Source of the DNA: Dromiciops gliroides
Taxonomy: Eukaryota; Chordata; Mammalia; Microbiotheria; Microbiotheriidae
DNA: 64,000 nt
Direction of reading: 5' to 3'
Assembly (NCBI RefSeq): GCF_019393635.1
Contig: NC_057863.1
Coordinates: 644,649,306-644,713,305 of the forward strand
Shown: piece by piece, positions 10,151 to 21,256 of the stretch
Numbering within the stretch: position 1 is the stretch's first letter
How the letters are laid out: each line of letters opens with the position of its first letter
Notes under the pieces: generated by a model
Told to the model about the DNA's origin: nothing
What the model saw: the letters and a program-made list of their open reading frames with translations, nothing else
Databases searched by the model: none
Program-made: the position numbers and the translations under genes

Positions 10151-10977
10151 TGTTGCTGCCAGTAATAACACAACTTTCATTTCACCCATTCAGGCAGGGG
10201 AAGGGAAGGAGATGAAAATAATGATCATGTGATCAAGGAAAGAATGCTAACAACAAAAACAAATCAAAACTGAATACTTTGAAATTATGATGACCCAAAA
10301 TTATGATGGTCTCAAAGAAGAGACAGGAGATTGCTCCTCCCTTCTTTACAGAGGTGGGGGACTAGTGGCATGGAACACCACATATAATGTTGGTTGTTTT
10401 ATGGGCTAGATGGTTTTCCCAAACTGCTTTCTCCCACCACCATCACCTTTGAAAAATTATTTTTTAAGGGACATCTACCCAGGAAAGGAAAGGAGAAGGA
10501 TATGTTGAAAAATAGAGGTGATTTTTAAAGCATCCATTTAAAATGTGTAAAATTAAAGAAAAATTAGTTGCATGGGAATGGGTTGAAAGGAGATGAAAAG
10601 TCCACTCTGACACCAGCAGCTATGATTTGCTCAAGCCTTTATAGTCTTCATCTATTCCATTTAGATGTTCAGTCGATATATTTTAATCTATATGTGAGCA
10701 GCTCATCCTTTTAAGATGAAGAATAGATTGAAATCCTGTGGAATGGGAAAGACAAAATTATGAATTTGGATGGGAATTTTTCATAGACCCAAACCTGGTT
10801 TATGTAACTAGCAGGGCTGGCTTTGGAGCAGGTTGTTAATAGTGAGAGCAAGTGCTTAACACTAGAAACTAGGCACTGATTTGAACAGGGGAACTGAGCC
10901 AGAGAAACTATGGTTTTAGAGTGCCATCTGGTGGCTATGACAGATATTGCATAATGTGCATCCTTTCTGCCAATGTC
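10150..10977. other. Unrecognised sequence
   Basis: No gene or named repeat recognised apart from the CTCF-like site at 10919. Confidence 0.4.
10919..10937 (-). promoter_or_regulatory. CTCF-like motif in gene-poor flank
   Basis: gagtgccatctggtggcta resembles the reverse core tagcgccccctggtggcca at about 14 of 19 positions. It lies in unrecognised sequence just left of an L2 copy. Confidence 0.35.
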
Positions 10978-11107
10978 AATCAATGAATGATTGAGCATTT
11001 ATTAAGCACCTACTATGTTCCAATCACTGTGTTAGGGACTGAAGATACAAAAACAAAAGAGAGGAATTTCCTTCCCTCAAGGGGCTTATATTCTATCACA
11101 TAAAGCT
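10978..11107 (-). mobile_element. L2 3' end
   Basis: tcaatgaatgattgagcat, tattaagcacctactatgtt, aatcactgtgttagg and ttccctcaaggggcttatat follow the reversed L2 3' end. Confidence 0.8.
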
Positions 11108-11137
11108 AGCTCTCCTTTCAGTGGGTGTACATACATT

Positions 11138-11317
11138 AAGAATAACAGGACTGGGGCAGCTAGGTGGCGCAGTGGATAGAGCACCGGCCCTGGAGTCAGG
11201 AGTACCTGAGTTCAAATCCGGCCTCAGACGCTTAACACTTACTAGCTGTGTGACCCTGGGCAAGTCACTTAACCCCAATAGCCTCACTAAAAAAAAAAAG
11301 AAGAAGAATAACAGGAA
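11138..11317 (+). mobile_element. WSINE1-like SINE with 13 bp target duplication
   Basis: aagaataacagga at 11138-11150 and 11305-11317. cttaacactt variant. Confidence 0.93.
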
Positions 11318-11399
11318 TGAAATAGGAACCAGTGAGAGGAAATCACAAAATTTCAGAATTGAAAATTATTTCAGTGACCACCACATCCAGAGGTTCTTA

Positions 11400-11948
11400 A
11401 ATTGGGATCTTTGTTACCTCAAAATGTTTTCTGTCACTAGTAATAAGAGAAATGCAAATTATAACAACTCAATTTGAAGGCTGTGAGGTAGTACTGGAGG
11501 GAATATGGGAAAATAGGGACATTAAATGCATTGTTGGTGGAGTTGTCAACTGATCGAACCATTCTGGAAAGCAATTTGGAACTATGCCCAAAGAGATATC
11601 AAACTGAGCATACCCTTTGACAGCAATACCACTACTAGGTCTATATCCCAAAGAGATCAAAGAAAAGGGAAAACGACAAATTTGTACAAAAATATTTATA
11701 CCAGCTCCTTTTGTGGAGACAGAAAACTGGAAATTGATGGAATACCCATCAATTGGAGATTGTTCTGGCATATGGTTGTGATGAAATATGATTATGCTAT
11801 TAGAAATCACAAGCAGGATGGTTTCAGAAAAATCTGTGAAGACTTGTATGAACTAATGCAGAATAAAGTGAGCAGAACCAGGAGAACATTGTATACAGTA
11901 ATAGCAATAGCAATGATTAACTGTGAAAGACTTAGCTACACAGCTACT
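11400..11948 (+). mobile_element. L1 ORF2 C-terminal region, degenerate
   Basis: An open frame at 11526-11975 reads MHCWWSCQLIEPFWKAIWNY, IKLSIPFDSN and LYTVIAI, matching L1 ORF2 ends ([15 protein letters not shown]). The 3' UTR is absent; a SINE abuts at 11949. Confidence 0.85.
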
Positions 11949-12112
11949 GGAGTAGCTAGTTGGCACGATGGATAAAGCACTGGGTCTAGAGTCAGGAGGA
12001 CCTGAGTTCAAATCCAGCCTCAGACACTTGACATTTACTAGCTGTGTGACCCTGGGTAAGTCACTTAACCCTCATTGCCCTCCCCCCAAAAAAAATTTTT
12101 TTAAATAAAAAA
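11949..12112 (+). mobile_element. WSINE1-like SINE, somewhat diverged
   Basis: agctagttggcacgatgg head; tail cccccc then A/T-rich. Confidence 0.88.
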
Positions 12113-12384
12113 ACAAGGGACTCTCAAAAGTCTTCCCCACCATCACAATTTTAAAGTTCCAATTCTGTGGTGCTCAGCTTTCCTCCATAGTCCAACTCTA
12201 ACAATCATATGTTACTAATGGAAAAATCAGAGCTTTGACAATATGGACTATATGGACCTTTGCTGGCAAGGTGATGTCTCCGCTTTTTAATAAGCTGTCC
12301 AGATTTGCCATAGCTTTGCTTCCAAGGAGCAAGCATCTTTTAATTTCATGGCAGCAGTCACCATCTGCAGTGATCTTTGAGCCT

Positions 12385-12566
12385 AAGAATATAAAATCTG
12401 GGGGCGGCTAGGTGGCACAGTGGATAAAGCACCGGCCCTGGACTCAGGAGTACCTGAGTTCAAATCCAGCCTCAGATACTTGACACTTACTAGCTGTGTG
12501 ACCTTGGGCAAGTCACTTAACCCCCATTGCCCCGCAAAAAAAAAAAAAAAAAGAATATAAAATCTG
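12385..12566 (+). mobile_element. WSINE1-like SINE inside the RTE LINE, 16 bp target duplication
   Basis: aagaatataaaatctg at 12385-12400 and 12551-12566. Confidence 0.95.
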
Positions 12567-13543
12567 ACACTGCTTCTATTTCTCCTCCCTCTATTTGCCA
12601 GCAAGTAAGGGGACCAGTTGCCAAGATCTTAATTTGTTGTTTTGTTTTTTATGTTAAGCTTCAAGCCAGATTTTATACTCTCCTCTTTTACCTTCATCAA
12701 GAGGCTTCTTAATTCCTCTTTACTTTCTGCTATCAGAGTGGCATTGTCTACTTATCTGAGATTATTGATATTTCTCCCAGCAAACTTAATTCCATCTTTT
12801 TATTAATCCAGCCTGGCATTTCACATGATTTACTCTGCATATAAGTTAAATAAGGGGACAATGTACAGTCTTGTTATATTCCTTTTCCAAAATTAAACCA
12901 CTAAGTTGTTCCATGTTCAGTTCTAACTGTTGCTTCTTGACCTGCATACAGGTTCCTCAGGAGACAAGTAAGATGACCCGGTACTCCTATCTCTTTGAGG
13001 ACTTGCCACATTTTGTTGTGATCCACACAGTCAAAGGCTTTAGTGAAGTCAAGGAAGCAGAAGTAGATTTTTTTTTTCTGAAAATCCTTTGCTTTCTCCC
13101 TAATCCAGTGAGTGTTGGCAATTTGGTCTCTAGTTCCTCTATCTCTTCAAAAATTAGCCTGCTTTTCTAGTAATTCTCAGTTCACATATTGCTGAAGCCT
13201 ATCTTGCAGAATCTTAAGCATAACCTTGCTGGTGTATGTAGGAAACGAATGAAAACAGTCCTTGGCATTGCTCTTCTTTACAATCAACACATAAAACTGA
13301 TCTGTTCCACTCCCATGGACACTGCTAAATTTTCCAAATTTGCTGGCATATTGAGTGCAGCACTTTAACTCTTTTAGAGTTTTAAGTAGATCACCTGGAA
13401 TTCCATCACCTACACTAGCCTTATTGCTAACAATGTTTCCCAAGGCCCATTTGACTTCATTCCCCAGGATGTCTGGCTCTAGATCAGTAACCACACCATT
13501 GTAGTTATTGGTGATATTAAGATCTTTCTTGTATAGTTCTTCT

Positions 13544-13712
13544 ATATATTCTTATCATGGGGTGCAGCTAGGTGGTGCAGTGGATAAAGCACCAGCCCTG
13601 GATTCAGGAGGACCTGAGTTCAAATCCAACCTCAGACACTTGACACTAGCTGTGTGACCCTGGGCAAGTCACTTAACCCTCATGCCACACAAAAATAAAT
13701 ATATTCTTATCA
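13544..13712 (+). mobile_element. WSINE1-like SINE inside the RTE LINE, deletion subtype
   Basis: atatattcttatca at 13544-13557 and 13699-13712. Reads cacttgacactagctg, lacking the usual ttact. Confidence 0.94.
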
Positions 13713-14055
13713 CCACTTCTTAATCTCTTCTACTTCTGTTAAATCCCTACTATTTTTGTCTTTTATCATGCCCATTTTTTGCATGAAACTTTCCCTTGAT
13801 ATCTCTAATTTTCTTGAAAAGATATGGTGTCTTTACCATACCAGTGTTTTCTTCTATTTCTTTGCATTGCTCATTTAAGAAAACCTTCTTGTCTCTTCTT
13901 GCCATTCTCTGGAATTCTGCATTCAGTTGGGTATATCTTTCCCTTTCTCCTATACCTTTCACTTTCTCTTTCCTCAACTATTTTGAAAGCCTCATCAGGC
14001 TGTCATTTTGTTTTCTTGCTCTTTTTCTTTGGAATGTTTTTTTTTCTTTCTTTCT

Positions 14056-14200
14056 TTTTTTTTTAGTGAGGCAATTGGGGTTAAGTGACTTGCCCAGGGT
14101 CACACAGCTAGTAAGTGTTAAGTGTCTGAGGCCGGATTTGAACCCAGGTATTCCTGACTCCAGGGCTGGTGCTCTATCCACTGGGCCACCTAGCTGCCCC
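14056..14200 (-). mobile_element. WSINE1-like SINE inside the RTE LINE
   Basis: tggaatgttttt precedes it and recurs directly after ctgcccc. Confidence 0.92.
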
Positions 14201-14770
14201 TGGAATGTTTTTTGTTGCTGTTTCCTGTACAGTATTGTGAATGTCTGTCCATAGTTCTTCAGGCCCTCTATCGACTAGATCTAATACCTTAAATCTATTC
14301 ATCACTTCAATTTCATATTCATAAAGGATATTATCTAGGGCATACCTATACAGGCTGATGGTTTTCCTTACTTTCTTCAATTTAAGTCTGAATTTTCAAT
14401 AAGAAGGTCATAATCTGAGCCACAGTCAGCTTCAGGTCTTCTTTTAACTAGCTAGAGTTTTTCCCCCTTTGACTACAAAGCATATAATCAATCTGATCTC
14501 AATATTGACCATCTGCTGACATCCATGTATAGAGTCATCTTTTGGGTTATTGAAAAAGAGTATTTGTTACCTTGGCAAACCTCTATTAGTCTCTGCCCTG
14601 CTTCATTATGTATTCCAAGGCCAAATTTGCCTGTTATTCCAATTATCTTTTGATTTACATTCCAGTCCCCTATGATGAATGTGACATTTTTATGGTGATA
14701 TTTCTAGGAGATGTTGTAGATCTTCATAGAACTGGTCAACTTTGGTCTCTTCAGCATCAGTCATTGGAAC

Positions 14771-15427
14771 ATAGTGTGGGGGCCAAATTTAATATATGAA
14801 GAGTTAATTGGGTGGCTCACCTAAATATTGGGTCCCAGAGATAATGAGGGATCTCTAGGTTTAAAGCTCCCTCCCCTCAGAAATTGCCTTTTTAGATATT
14901 TCTCCCAGGCCAATAAGAAAGGACCTTACAGCCTGTGTTCCACAGATGTTTTATATGGGAGAATAAAGTAAACAGCAAAGGTGAAATTAATAAATCAAAG
15001 ACAAGGAAAGAGGGAAAAGGAAATACGGTTAATCCTCCTAGCTCTAACCTAAGTCTATTCAAAAGAGCAGAGTAGCAGAGGGAGGAGAGCTCTGGAAGAG
15101 ACTCAGCCTCCCCTCAGGGAGCATCCAATTTTCCTCCCCCAAAAGGGGAAGTCCTTCAAAAACTGTCTATAGGGGGCAGCTAGGTGGCGCAGTGGATAGA
15201 GCACCAGCCCTGGAGTCAGGAGGACCTGAGTTCAAATCCAGCCTCAGACACTTAACACTTACTAGGAATATAACAAGACCCCAATTGCCTCACTAAAAAA
15301 AAAAAAAAAAACTGTCTATGGAGAGAGGCTTCTCCTTCTGACCTCAGTAGCATACATAACTTCAGGGCGGGCCAGGTGTGGCCCCTCCCAAATGAGTCAG
15401 CCAATCCTAATAATTTTACCACAATAG
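14771..15427 (+). mobile_element. Solo LTR (family 1) inside the RTE LINE
   Basis: LTR 14775-15423, tgtgggggcc to ttaccaca, with 4 bp duplication atag at 14771-14774 and 15424-15427. RTE endonuclease sequence continues cleanly on both sides. Same family as the minus copy at 20433-21211. Endogenous-retrovirus-like; no interior present. Confidence 0.85.
15161..15319 (+). mobile_element. WSINE1-like SINE inside the family 1 LTR
   Basis: aactgtctat at 15161-15170 and 15310-15319. The usual gctgtgtgaccctgggcaag segment is replaced by gaatataacaag. Confidence 0.92.
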
Positions 15428-15739
15428 ACTTGTATTACTGTGGTGTTGAATGGTTTGTCTTGGATTCAAACAGATATCACTCATCATTTTGGAGATTATA
15501 CCCTAGTCCTGCTTTTCTCACCTTTTTATTGACTATGAGGGCTACTCCATTTCTTCTAAGGGATTCTTGTCCATAGTAGTCTATGTAGTGATCATCTGAA
15601 TTAAATCCACCCATTCTCCTTCATTTAAGCCCAGTGACACCCAAGATGTCAATGTTTAATCTTTCCATCTTCTGTTTGGCCACATCCACTTCCCTGGATT
15701 CAAAGATCTTACATTTCAGGTTCTTATGCCATATTAATC

Positions 15740-15892
15740 TTTTTTTTTTTTTTTTTGGTAAGGCAATTGGGGTTAAGTGACTTGCCCAGGGTCACACAGC
15801 TAGTAAGTGTTAAGTGTCTGAGGCCAGATTTGAACTCAGGTCTTCCTGAATCCAGGGCCGGTGCTTTATCCACTGTGCCACCTAGCTGCCCC
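15740..15892 (-). mobile_element. WSINE1-like SINE
   Basis: T16 run, then ggtaaggcaattggggttaag to tgccacctagctgcccc, at the 5' edge of the RTE LINE. Confidence 0.92.
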
Positions 15893-15990
15893 ATACAGCT
15901 TCCTTCTGTATATTGGAAATCCCTCTACCATGATGAGGCAGTGATGGGGAGGGGGGAGGTCAGGAAGACCTGAATTCAAATCCAGCCTCA

Positions 15991-16467
15991 GACACTGTGA
16001 GAAATGGGTAATTGTCTCCTCTCAATGTGGATATAACAGTCAGTCATACTCCCCTGACCTGTTTGTAGGACAAAGGTCTCAGATCCCCTCCTCCCCATCA
16101 GGTTAGCAAGGTCACATGGTTCAAGGAGCCCTAGTCTCAATAAGGTCTGCTCCAGAGTTGTGTCCATATGAGGAAGTATAAGGTCCACTCCTGAGTCATG
16201 CCCATACAAGGAAGAGGGGTGGGAATACTGCGTTCCAATTAGCTAGCTTTTGCTGGTAGATTGTAACCCCACCAGTGATGAAAAAGGGGAAGGTCCTTTT
16301 GCGTTAGGAACTAGGGTATAAAACAGGGCCTTCGAGCCCCCTTTCTGGGCACCCACTAGCTGCACACTAGGGTGCCTCCTCATGAGAAGAAAATAAAGCC
16401 TTTGTCACTTCGCTGCTGAGTTTCTGAGAATTATTGAGAAGAGGATGGATTTTTCCCTCATAGACAC
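15991..16467 (+). mobile_element. Solo LTR (family 3)
   Basis: LTR 15996-16462, tgtgagaaatgg to ccctcata, with 5 bp duplication gacac at 15991-15995 and 16463-16467. Holds a TATA-like ggtataaaac and AATAAA (gaaaataaagcc). ERV-type. Confidence 0.75.
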
Positions 16468-16582
16468 TTACTAGCTGTGTGACCCTGAGCAAGTCACTTA
16501 ACCCTGCATTATGGGGAAAACATGTGGGTCCTTAGGATTCCTCTGTAAAGAATTACATTCTCACACACATCCTAGTTAGAAA

Positions 16583-17200
16583 TGTCATGGGGTACAGAGC
16601 ACCCCAGAAGTTCTCTGGGGCACATCAAGGAACCTTCTCCTTGAGAAACTAAACCAGGGAACAGATAACGCCTAGAGAGATAAAGGGAACCAAATCAGAC
16701 TGAGCTAGCTTCGGATTCCCACCCTTCATTCCGGGCTCCCTTACCCAGGGGAGATAAATTTGGGTGTGGCTGCAGCTTTTGTATCCTGAAGAGGGATCCG
16801 TAGCCACCCCTCACCCAATTCCTCTAGTCACTACCAGTGGGGGATGGTCCTCCACTCCTCACCCAATTCCCCCAGCTAGGTCCTTCCTCACTAAAGGAAC
16901 TTTCCACAGTCAAATGGTGACCCCTCCCCCCATCAGTCCTCTATAAAAGTACCTTCCAGTCTCCTGCTCGAGGAGATTGGTACCTCTGAGCCACATGCTT
17001 TGTGCCTATCTCTCCATGAGAAGTCCAAGGATTTCTTTCATGGTTTCCCTTCCTCACCCCCCTTCCTTTCCCTTGCCCCTAAATAAACTACCACCTTGTT
17101 CTAACTATTTTTGGGTGCAAGAGGGTGTAATTCTTTAAAGAGGAATTCCTAAGAACCCCAATGCCTAACCCAAACCCGTACCCCATTTTCCCCCTTTACA
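16583..17200 (+). mobile_element. Solo LTR (family 2), nested inside a minus copy
   Basis: tgtcatgggg to cctttaca, 618 bp, with ctataaaagt near 16943 and aataaact near 17081. Flanks share only gaa. ERV-type. Confidence 0.8.
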
Positions 17201-17216
17201 GAAATAAAAGAATAAG

Positions 17217-17366
17217 GGGCAGCTAGGTAGCACAGTGGATAAAACACTGGCCCTGAATTCAGGAGGACCTGAGTTCAAATCTGGCCTCAGACACTTGATA
17301 CTTACTAGCTAGGTGACCCTGGGCAAGTCATTATTTAACCCCCGTTGCCCCACAAAAAAAATAAAA
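17217..17366 (+). mobile_element. WSINE1-like SINE in the LTR stack
   Basis: cacttgatactt variant with a broken A-rich tail; the youngest layer of this stack together with the plus LTR. Confidence 0.9.
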
Positions 17367-17905
17367 ATAAATTTAAAAAGTTTTATTTGGTACAAGAGAA
17401 ACTGGCCAGGATGAAAATTTAAACTCTTTCCTCCCCAACCAGACTGGGGAGCGCCCTTTTATAGGGCCTAGATGGTGTGACCACCCAAGTAAGGGTGAAA
17501 TGTCCCTTATTGGGTGGTGGGTTGGAAACAGTCTGGTATGGGGCAGTTATTCTGTCCCCTCCTAGTACAGCCAGGCCTAACAGGATTACCTCATTGTGGG
17601 GGGGAGACTGGAATGAAGGGTGGTGGTCCTGGAGTTATCTCAGTCCAGACCCTGTGCTGCTTATCTCTCTAGGTGTGTCTGTCTGTCCTTCGCTTTAGTT
17701 TCAAGGAGAAGGTTCTTTGATCTCCCCAGACAACTTCTGGGGTAGCCTGGGTCCATAACACCTGTTTGACTCAAGTTCCTCATCTGTCAAATGAGCCAAA
17801 CAAGGAAATAGCAAATCACTCCAGTGTCTTTGCCAAGAAAACCCCAAATGGGGTCCCAAAGAGTGGGATATGACTAAAGTGACTCAATGACAACATGATA
17901 AAACA

Positions 17906-18150
17906 TTCTATTCAATCCCAGAGAAAGAGCTTACGGACTTGAAGTACAGATTAATGTGTATTGTTTTCCTTATTTTTCTTGCTTCTTTTTTTTTTTTCAT
18001 AACATGGTTAATGTGGAAATATATTTTGCATGACTTCATATGAATAATGGACATCACATTTCTTGCCTTCTCCATGGGTTGGAGACAGATGGAATTTGGA
18101 ACTGAAAATAAACGTAAAAAAAAAATGAAAAATTTTATAACTATCAATCG
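17906..18150 (+). mobile_element. L1 3' UTR, second subtype
   Basis: gcatgacttcatatgaataat, cttgccttctccatgggttgg and aatttggaact match the reverse of the L1 copy at 36690-37350. Confidence 0.65.
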
Positions 18151-18163
18151 ATAAACATTTGTT

Positions 18164-18375
18164 TTGTTTTGGGGGTTTTGCAGGGCAATGAGGGTTAAGT
18201 GACTTGCCCAGGGTCACACAGCTAGTAAATGTTAAGTGTCAGGTCAGATTTGGACTCAGGTCCTCCTGAATCCAGGACTGGTGCTCTATCCACTGCGCCA
18301 CCTAGCTGCCCCCTCAATAAATATTTATTAAGCACCTACTATGTGCTAGCCACTGTACTAAATGCCATTCTATTG
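18164..18375 (-). mobile_element. WSINE1-like SINE followed by an L2 3' end
   Basis: SINE 18164-18312. 18313-18375 is reversed L2 (caataaatatttattaagca, ctactatgtgctagccactg). Confidence 0.88.
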
Positions 18376-18509
18376 CAGTGTACTTGTTTTCCTTTGTAAT
18401 ACTTTGTATTTTATGCATTTCAAAACATGGTCCTGAAAAGGGGTCTATAATAGGCTTTATGAGACTGCCAAAGGGTCTAGGGCACAAAAAGGTTAAGAAT
18501 CTATGACCA

Positions 18510-18665
18510 AGGGGGCAGCTAGGTGGCGCAGTAGATAGAGCACCGGCCCTGGATTCAGGAGGACCTGAGTTCAAATCCGGCCTCAGACACTTGACACTAG
18601 CTGTGTGACCCTGGGCAAGTCACTTAACACCAGTTGCCTCACCTTAAAAAAAACAAAAAGAAAAA
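18510..18665 (+). mobile_element. WSINE1-like SINE, deletion subtype
   Basis: Reads cacttgacactagctg like 13558 and 23637. Impure A tail. Confidence 0.92.
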
Positions 18666-19004
18666 AAGGGGATGGCAAGGTACAGACCCAAGCAAGTACA
18701 GGGAGACAGCCAAGATGGCCGCATCTTGAGTTTTTCAGAATGTCTCCCCCTAGATTTGCTCCTGAGAGGGCTGTGACAAGATCAGCTCTAAATTTTCAGT
18801 GTATTTACACTTCAGAAAGCCACAATTGCTACAAATCAGGGTTTGGTTTATTGTTTTCTGGGTTGTCTAGACTTAGGAAAATGCAAATAATGTGGTTTAA
18901 ACTTAAGTGTTTGTGCATACATTCCCCACCCCAGCCTGGTTGGTATTGCTCAATAAGCATGGCATGAGCCCCCAGCAGGAGTGCAGTAGGGAATGAAGGT
19001 GACA

Positions 19005-19115
19005 CCAGACTGGAAATTTGGTAACATGATGGTGATGATGATGACTTCGAAGACAACAATGACGACGACTGGCATTTATATAGAGCTTTAAATGTTTGCC
19101 AAGTGCTTTTTGTCA
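19005..19115. mobile_element. Probable MIR remnant with a GAT/GAC-rich run
   Basis: gatggtgatgatgatgac, then tggcatttatatagagcttt and gccaagtgctttttgtc. Confidence 0.45.
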
Positions 19116-19529
19116 CACCTCTGACTCCTTACCTACCCTCTTGTCCATGACTAGATTCTGCTGAGAAGGGATAGCAGGGTAGGCATTTCCCCCACTTCTA
19201 AATGGCAAATAAAATGGCTCCAGGGCTAGCCTCTCTGCTTGGGACTAGGAGGGTTTCCCATCAATAGAATTAGAGTTGCTTCAAGCATAGAGGTGCTGAG
19301 GGAGATGGGCTAGGGTGGAGCAGGCAGAGTTGGGCTTGTTCCCAGAAGAATGCAAATGTGAGCTGCTCCTTCCTCCTCCCACTTCTCTCCCTGGTCCTAA
19401 GGGCTATGAGGGTTTGTGGTATTAGGGTGGGGAAAGTTGAGATTGTCAGGAATGACTCACTATTGGTCTCACTCCAGGAAGAAAGCCCAGTCTTTGACAT
19501 GATAAAAGCGATGACCATGGGTTGGAGTC

Positions 19530-20250
19530 AGATGGAACCTGAAGGGACATTTAGTCCAACCCTCCAGCAATTTGCTTCTGAGAAATTATGGTATATGGCC
19601 AGCCAGCCTCCATTGAGCAGGAACCCACCACCTCCTGAGGCAGTACATCCCACTAAAAAATGAGGGATCTTGGCACAGTGGATAGAGCACTGGACCTGGA
19701 TTCAGGACATGAGTTCAAATCCAGCTTCAGACACTTGACACTTACTAGCTGTGTGACCCTGGGTGAGTCACTTAACCTCATTGCCCCACCAAAAAAAAGA
19801 AAGAAAAGAAAAGAAAAGAAAGAAAGAAATGAAGGAGCTTTCTCCTGGCATCAAGTTGAAATCTGTTGCTCTATACTATCCACCCCCCCAGGGACCAAGC
19901 ATGTCTAATTCCTCTTCTCCCTGTCAAATACTTGTAAACAGTCATCATCTGTCCCCTCCTTCCCTTCCCTCAAATCTCCCCTTCTCCAAGCTTAACATCC
20001 TCCATTCAGTCAATCCTCCTAGTCCCCTCACCAAGCTGGTGCCCCTCTTCTGGCCACTTTCCAGGTTATCAGCCTCCCTTCTAGAATGTGTCATCTAGAG
20101 CTCAACATAGTAGGTGTGGTCTGGATTTGACTAAATACGGAGAGATTAGCCCCTCCCTTGTCCTTATACAAAGAACTTTTTCTACTCCTCCTTCCCACTC
20201 CACCTCCATCAATGTACAGACTTCCTCAACCTGTATTTGTGAAGTTGGTT
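19530..20250 (-). mobile_element. L3/CR1-type LINE 3' UTR, split by a SINE
   Basis: tttagtccaaccctccagcaa and cctcctgaggcagtacatccc (19546-19660), then aaatctccccttctccaagc, gccactttccaggttatcagc and gtaggtgtggtctggatttg (19900-20130) follow the reversed L3/CR1 tail. Confidence 0.65.
19668..19835 (+). mobile_element. WSINE1-like SINE, 5' shortened
   Basis: Starts at ttggcacagtggatagagc. The tail is an (AAAG)n-like run. Confidence 0.88.
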
Positions 20251-20428
20251 ATTTGAACCCTTCCTGTGGGGTTTACACTAATTCCTATTAAAGGGAGAGG
20301 TTGGGACTAGGAGAAACCTAGAACCTTTCTGAATCCTTCTGTTATTTCTTTAATAACTGGACAAATCTTAGATAAGATTACTTCTTTGCCCTTTCCCCCT
20401 TTAATAACATGTTAAAGATAAATGGTTG
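20251..20428. other. Unrecognised sequence
   Basis: Nothing recognised between the L3 remnant and the LTR. Confidence 0.4.
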
Positions 20429-21215
20429 ATATTGTGGTAAAAATTAATATCGCAAGTTTTAGCTGAATCATTTGGGAGAGGCCACATCTGGCCCACCCTG
20501 AGATTACATATGCTACTGAGGTCAGAAGGAGAACTCTCCATGAGCAGCTTTTTTGTTGTTGTTGTTTTTGTAGGGCAATGGGGGTTAAGTGACTTGCCCA
20601 GGGTCACACAGCTAGTAAGTGTCAAGTGTCTGAGGCCGGATTTGAACTCAGGTACTCCTGAATCCAGAGCCGGTGCCCTATCCACTGCGCCACCTAGCCG
20701 CCCCATGAGCAGCTTTTTAAAGGACCTCCCCTTTTGGGGGAGGAAAGATTGAACTTGACCTGAAGGGAGACCAGGCATTTGCTGTAGGCTAAGCTCTCGG
20801 ACACTTCTGGAACTCAGAACGCTCTCTCTGGCGGTTGACTGAGGTCACGGTGGCACGTGAGCAACTGTAGACTAGCGCTGTTCAGGTTGGTGAGGTACCT
20901 ACTGAAAACCCTAAATTCCTTTGAACCATCTTAGGCTAAGTTTAGAGTTCAGAGCATCTATCTGTATTTCTCTTTTCCCATTTCCTTATCTTTGATTTTG
21001 ATTAGTTTCACCTTTGTGGTTTAATCAATTCCCAAGTAATAAAATCTGATCCTTTTGTGAGGCTCCTTTCTTATTGGCCTGTGAGAAATATCTAAAAAAG
21101 AATAGTTCAGAGGGGAGATTAAACCTAAAAAGGTCCCTCATATTTCCGGGACCCCAATATTAAGGTGAGTCACCCAAATAGCTCTCAGTATATCCAATTT
21201 TGGCCCTCACAATAT
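20429..21215 (-). mobile_element. Solo LTR (family 1)
   Basis: LTR 20433-21211 with atat on both sides (20429-20432, 21212-21215). On its own strand it runs tgtgagggcc to ttaccaca and aligns along its length with 14775-15423. ERV-type, no interior. Confidence 0.85.
20539..20718 (-). mobile_element. WSINE1-like SINE inside the family 1 LTR
   Basis: catgagcagcttttt at 20539-20553 and 20704-20718. Confidence 0.94.
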
Positions 21216-21256
21216 ATAATCACTTTTATGGCATCCAGTCTCTAACCTTAGCCTTT

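Larger units (their letters stand above)
12113..15735 (-). mobile_element. RTE-clade LINE of BovB type, nearly full protein span, degenerate
   Basis: Read from right to left. Endonuclease: 15440-15735 (ILGVTGLK, FNSDDHYIDYYGQESLRRNG) through 14400. Linker: 14174-14380 (RYALDNILYEYEIEVMNRFK) and 13750-13977 (YTQLNAEFQRMARRDKKVF). RT entry: 13177-13494 (EPDILGNEVKWALGNIVSNK, SKVMLKILQDRLQQYVN). C-terminal part: 12113-12620 (FIFLGSKITADGDCCHEIKR). These match ruminant BovB almost word for word. Several frameshifts and stops; much of the RT core and the extreme 3' end are missing. Carries four SINEs and one solo LTR. Confidence 0.9.
16503..17764 (-). mobile_element. Solo LTR (family 2), itself split by another family 2 LTR
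   Basis: Minus-strand LTR from 17760 (tgttatgg on its own strand) down to 16507, with cctg at 16503-16506 and 17761-17764. Its 3' end lies at 16507-16582 and its 5' part at about 17370-17760; between them sit a plus-strand LTR of the same family and a SINE. Confidence 0.75.
15955..17905 (+). mobile_element. Mar1-type SINE split by nested LTRs and a SINE
   Basis: Three pieces of one element: 15958-15995 (gacctgaattcaaatccagc), 16463-16506 (gacacttactagctgtgtga), and 17761-17905 (cctgtttgac, ctccagtgtctttgccaag, ccccaaatggggtcccaaag). It regains continuity when the insertions are set aside. Confidence 0.8.
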
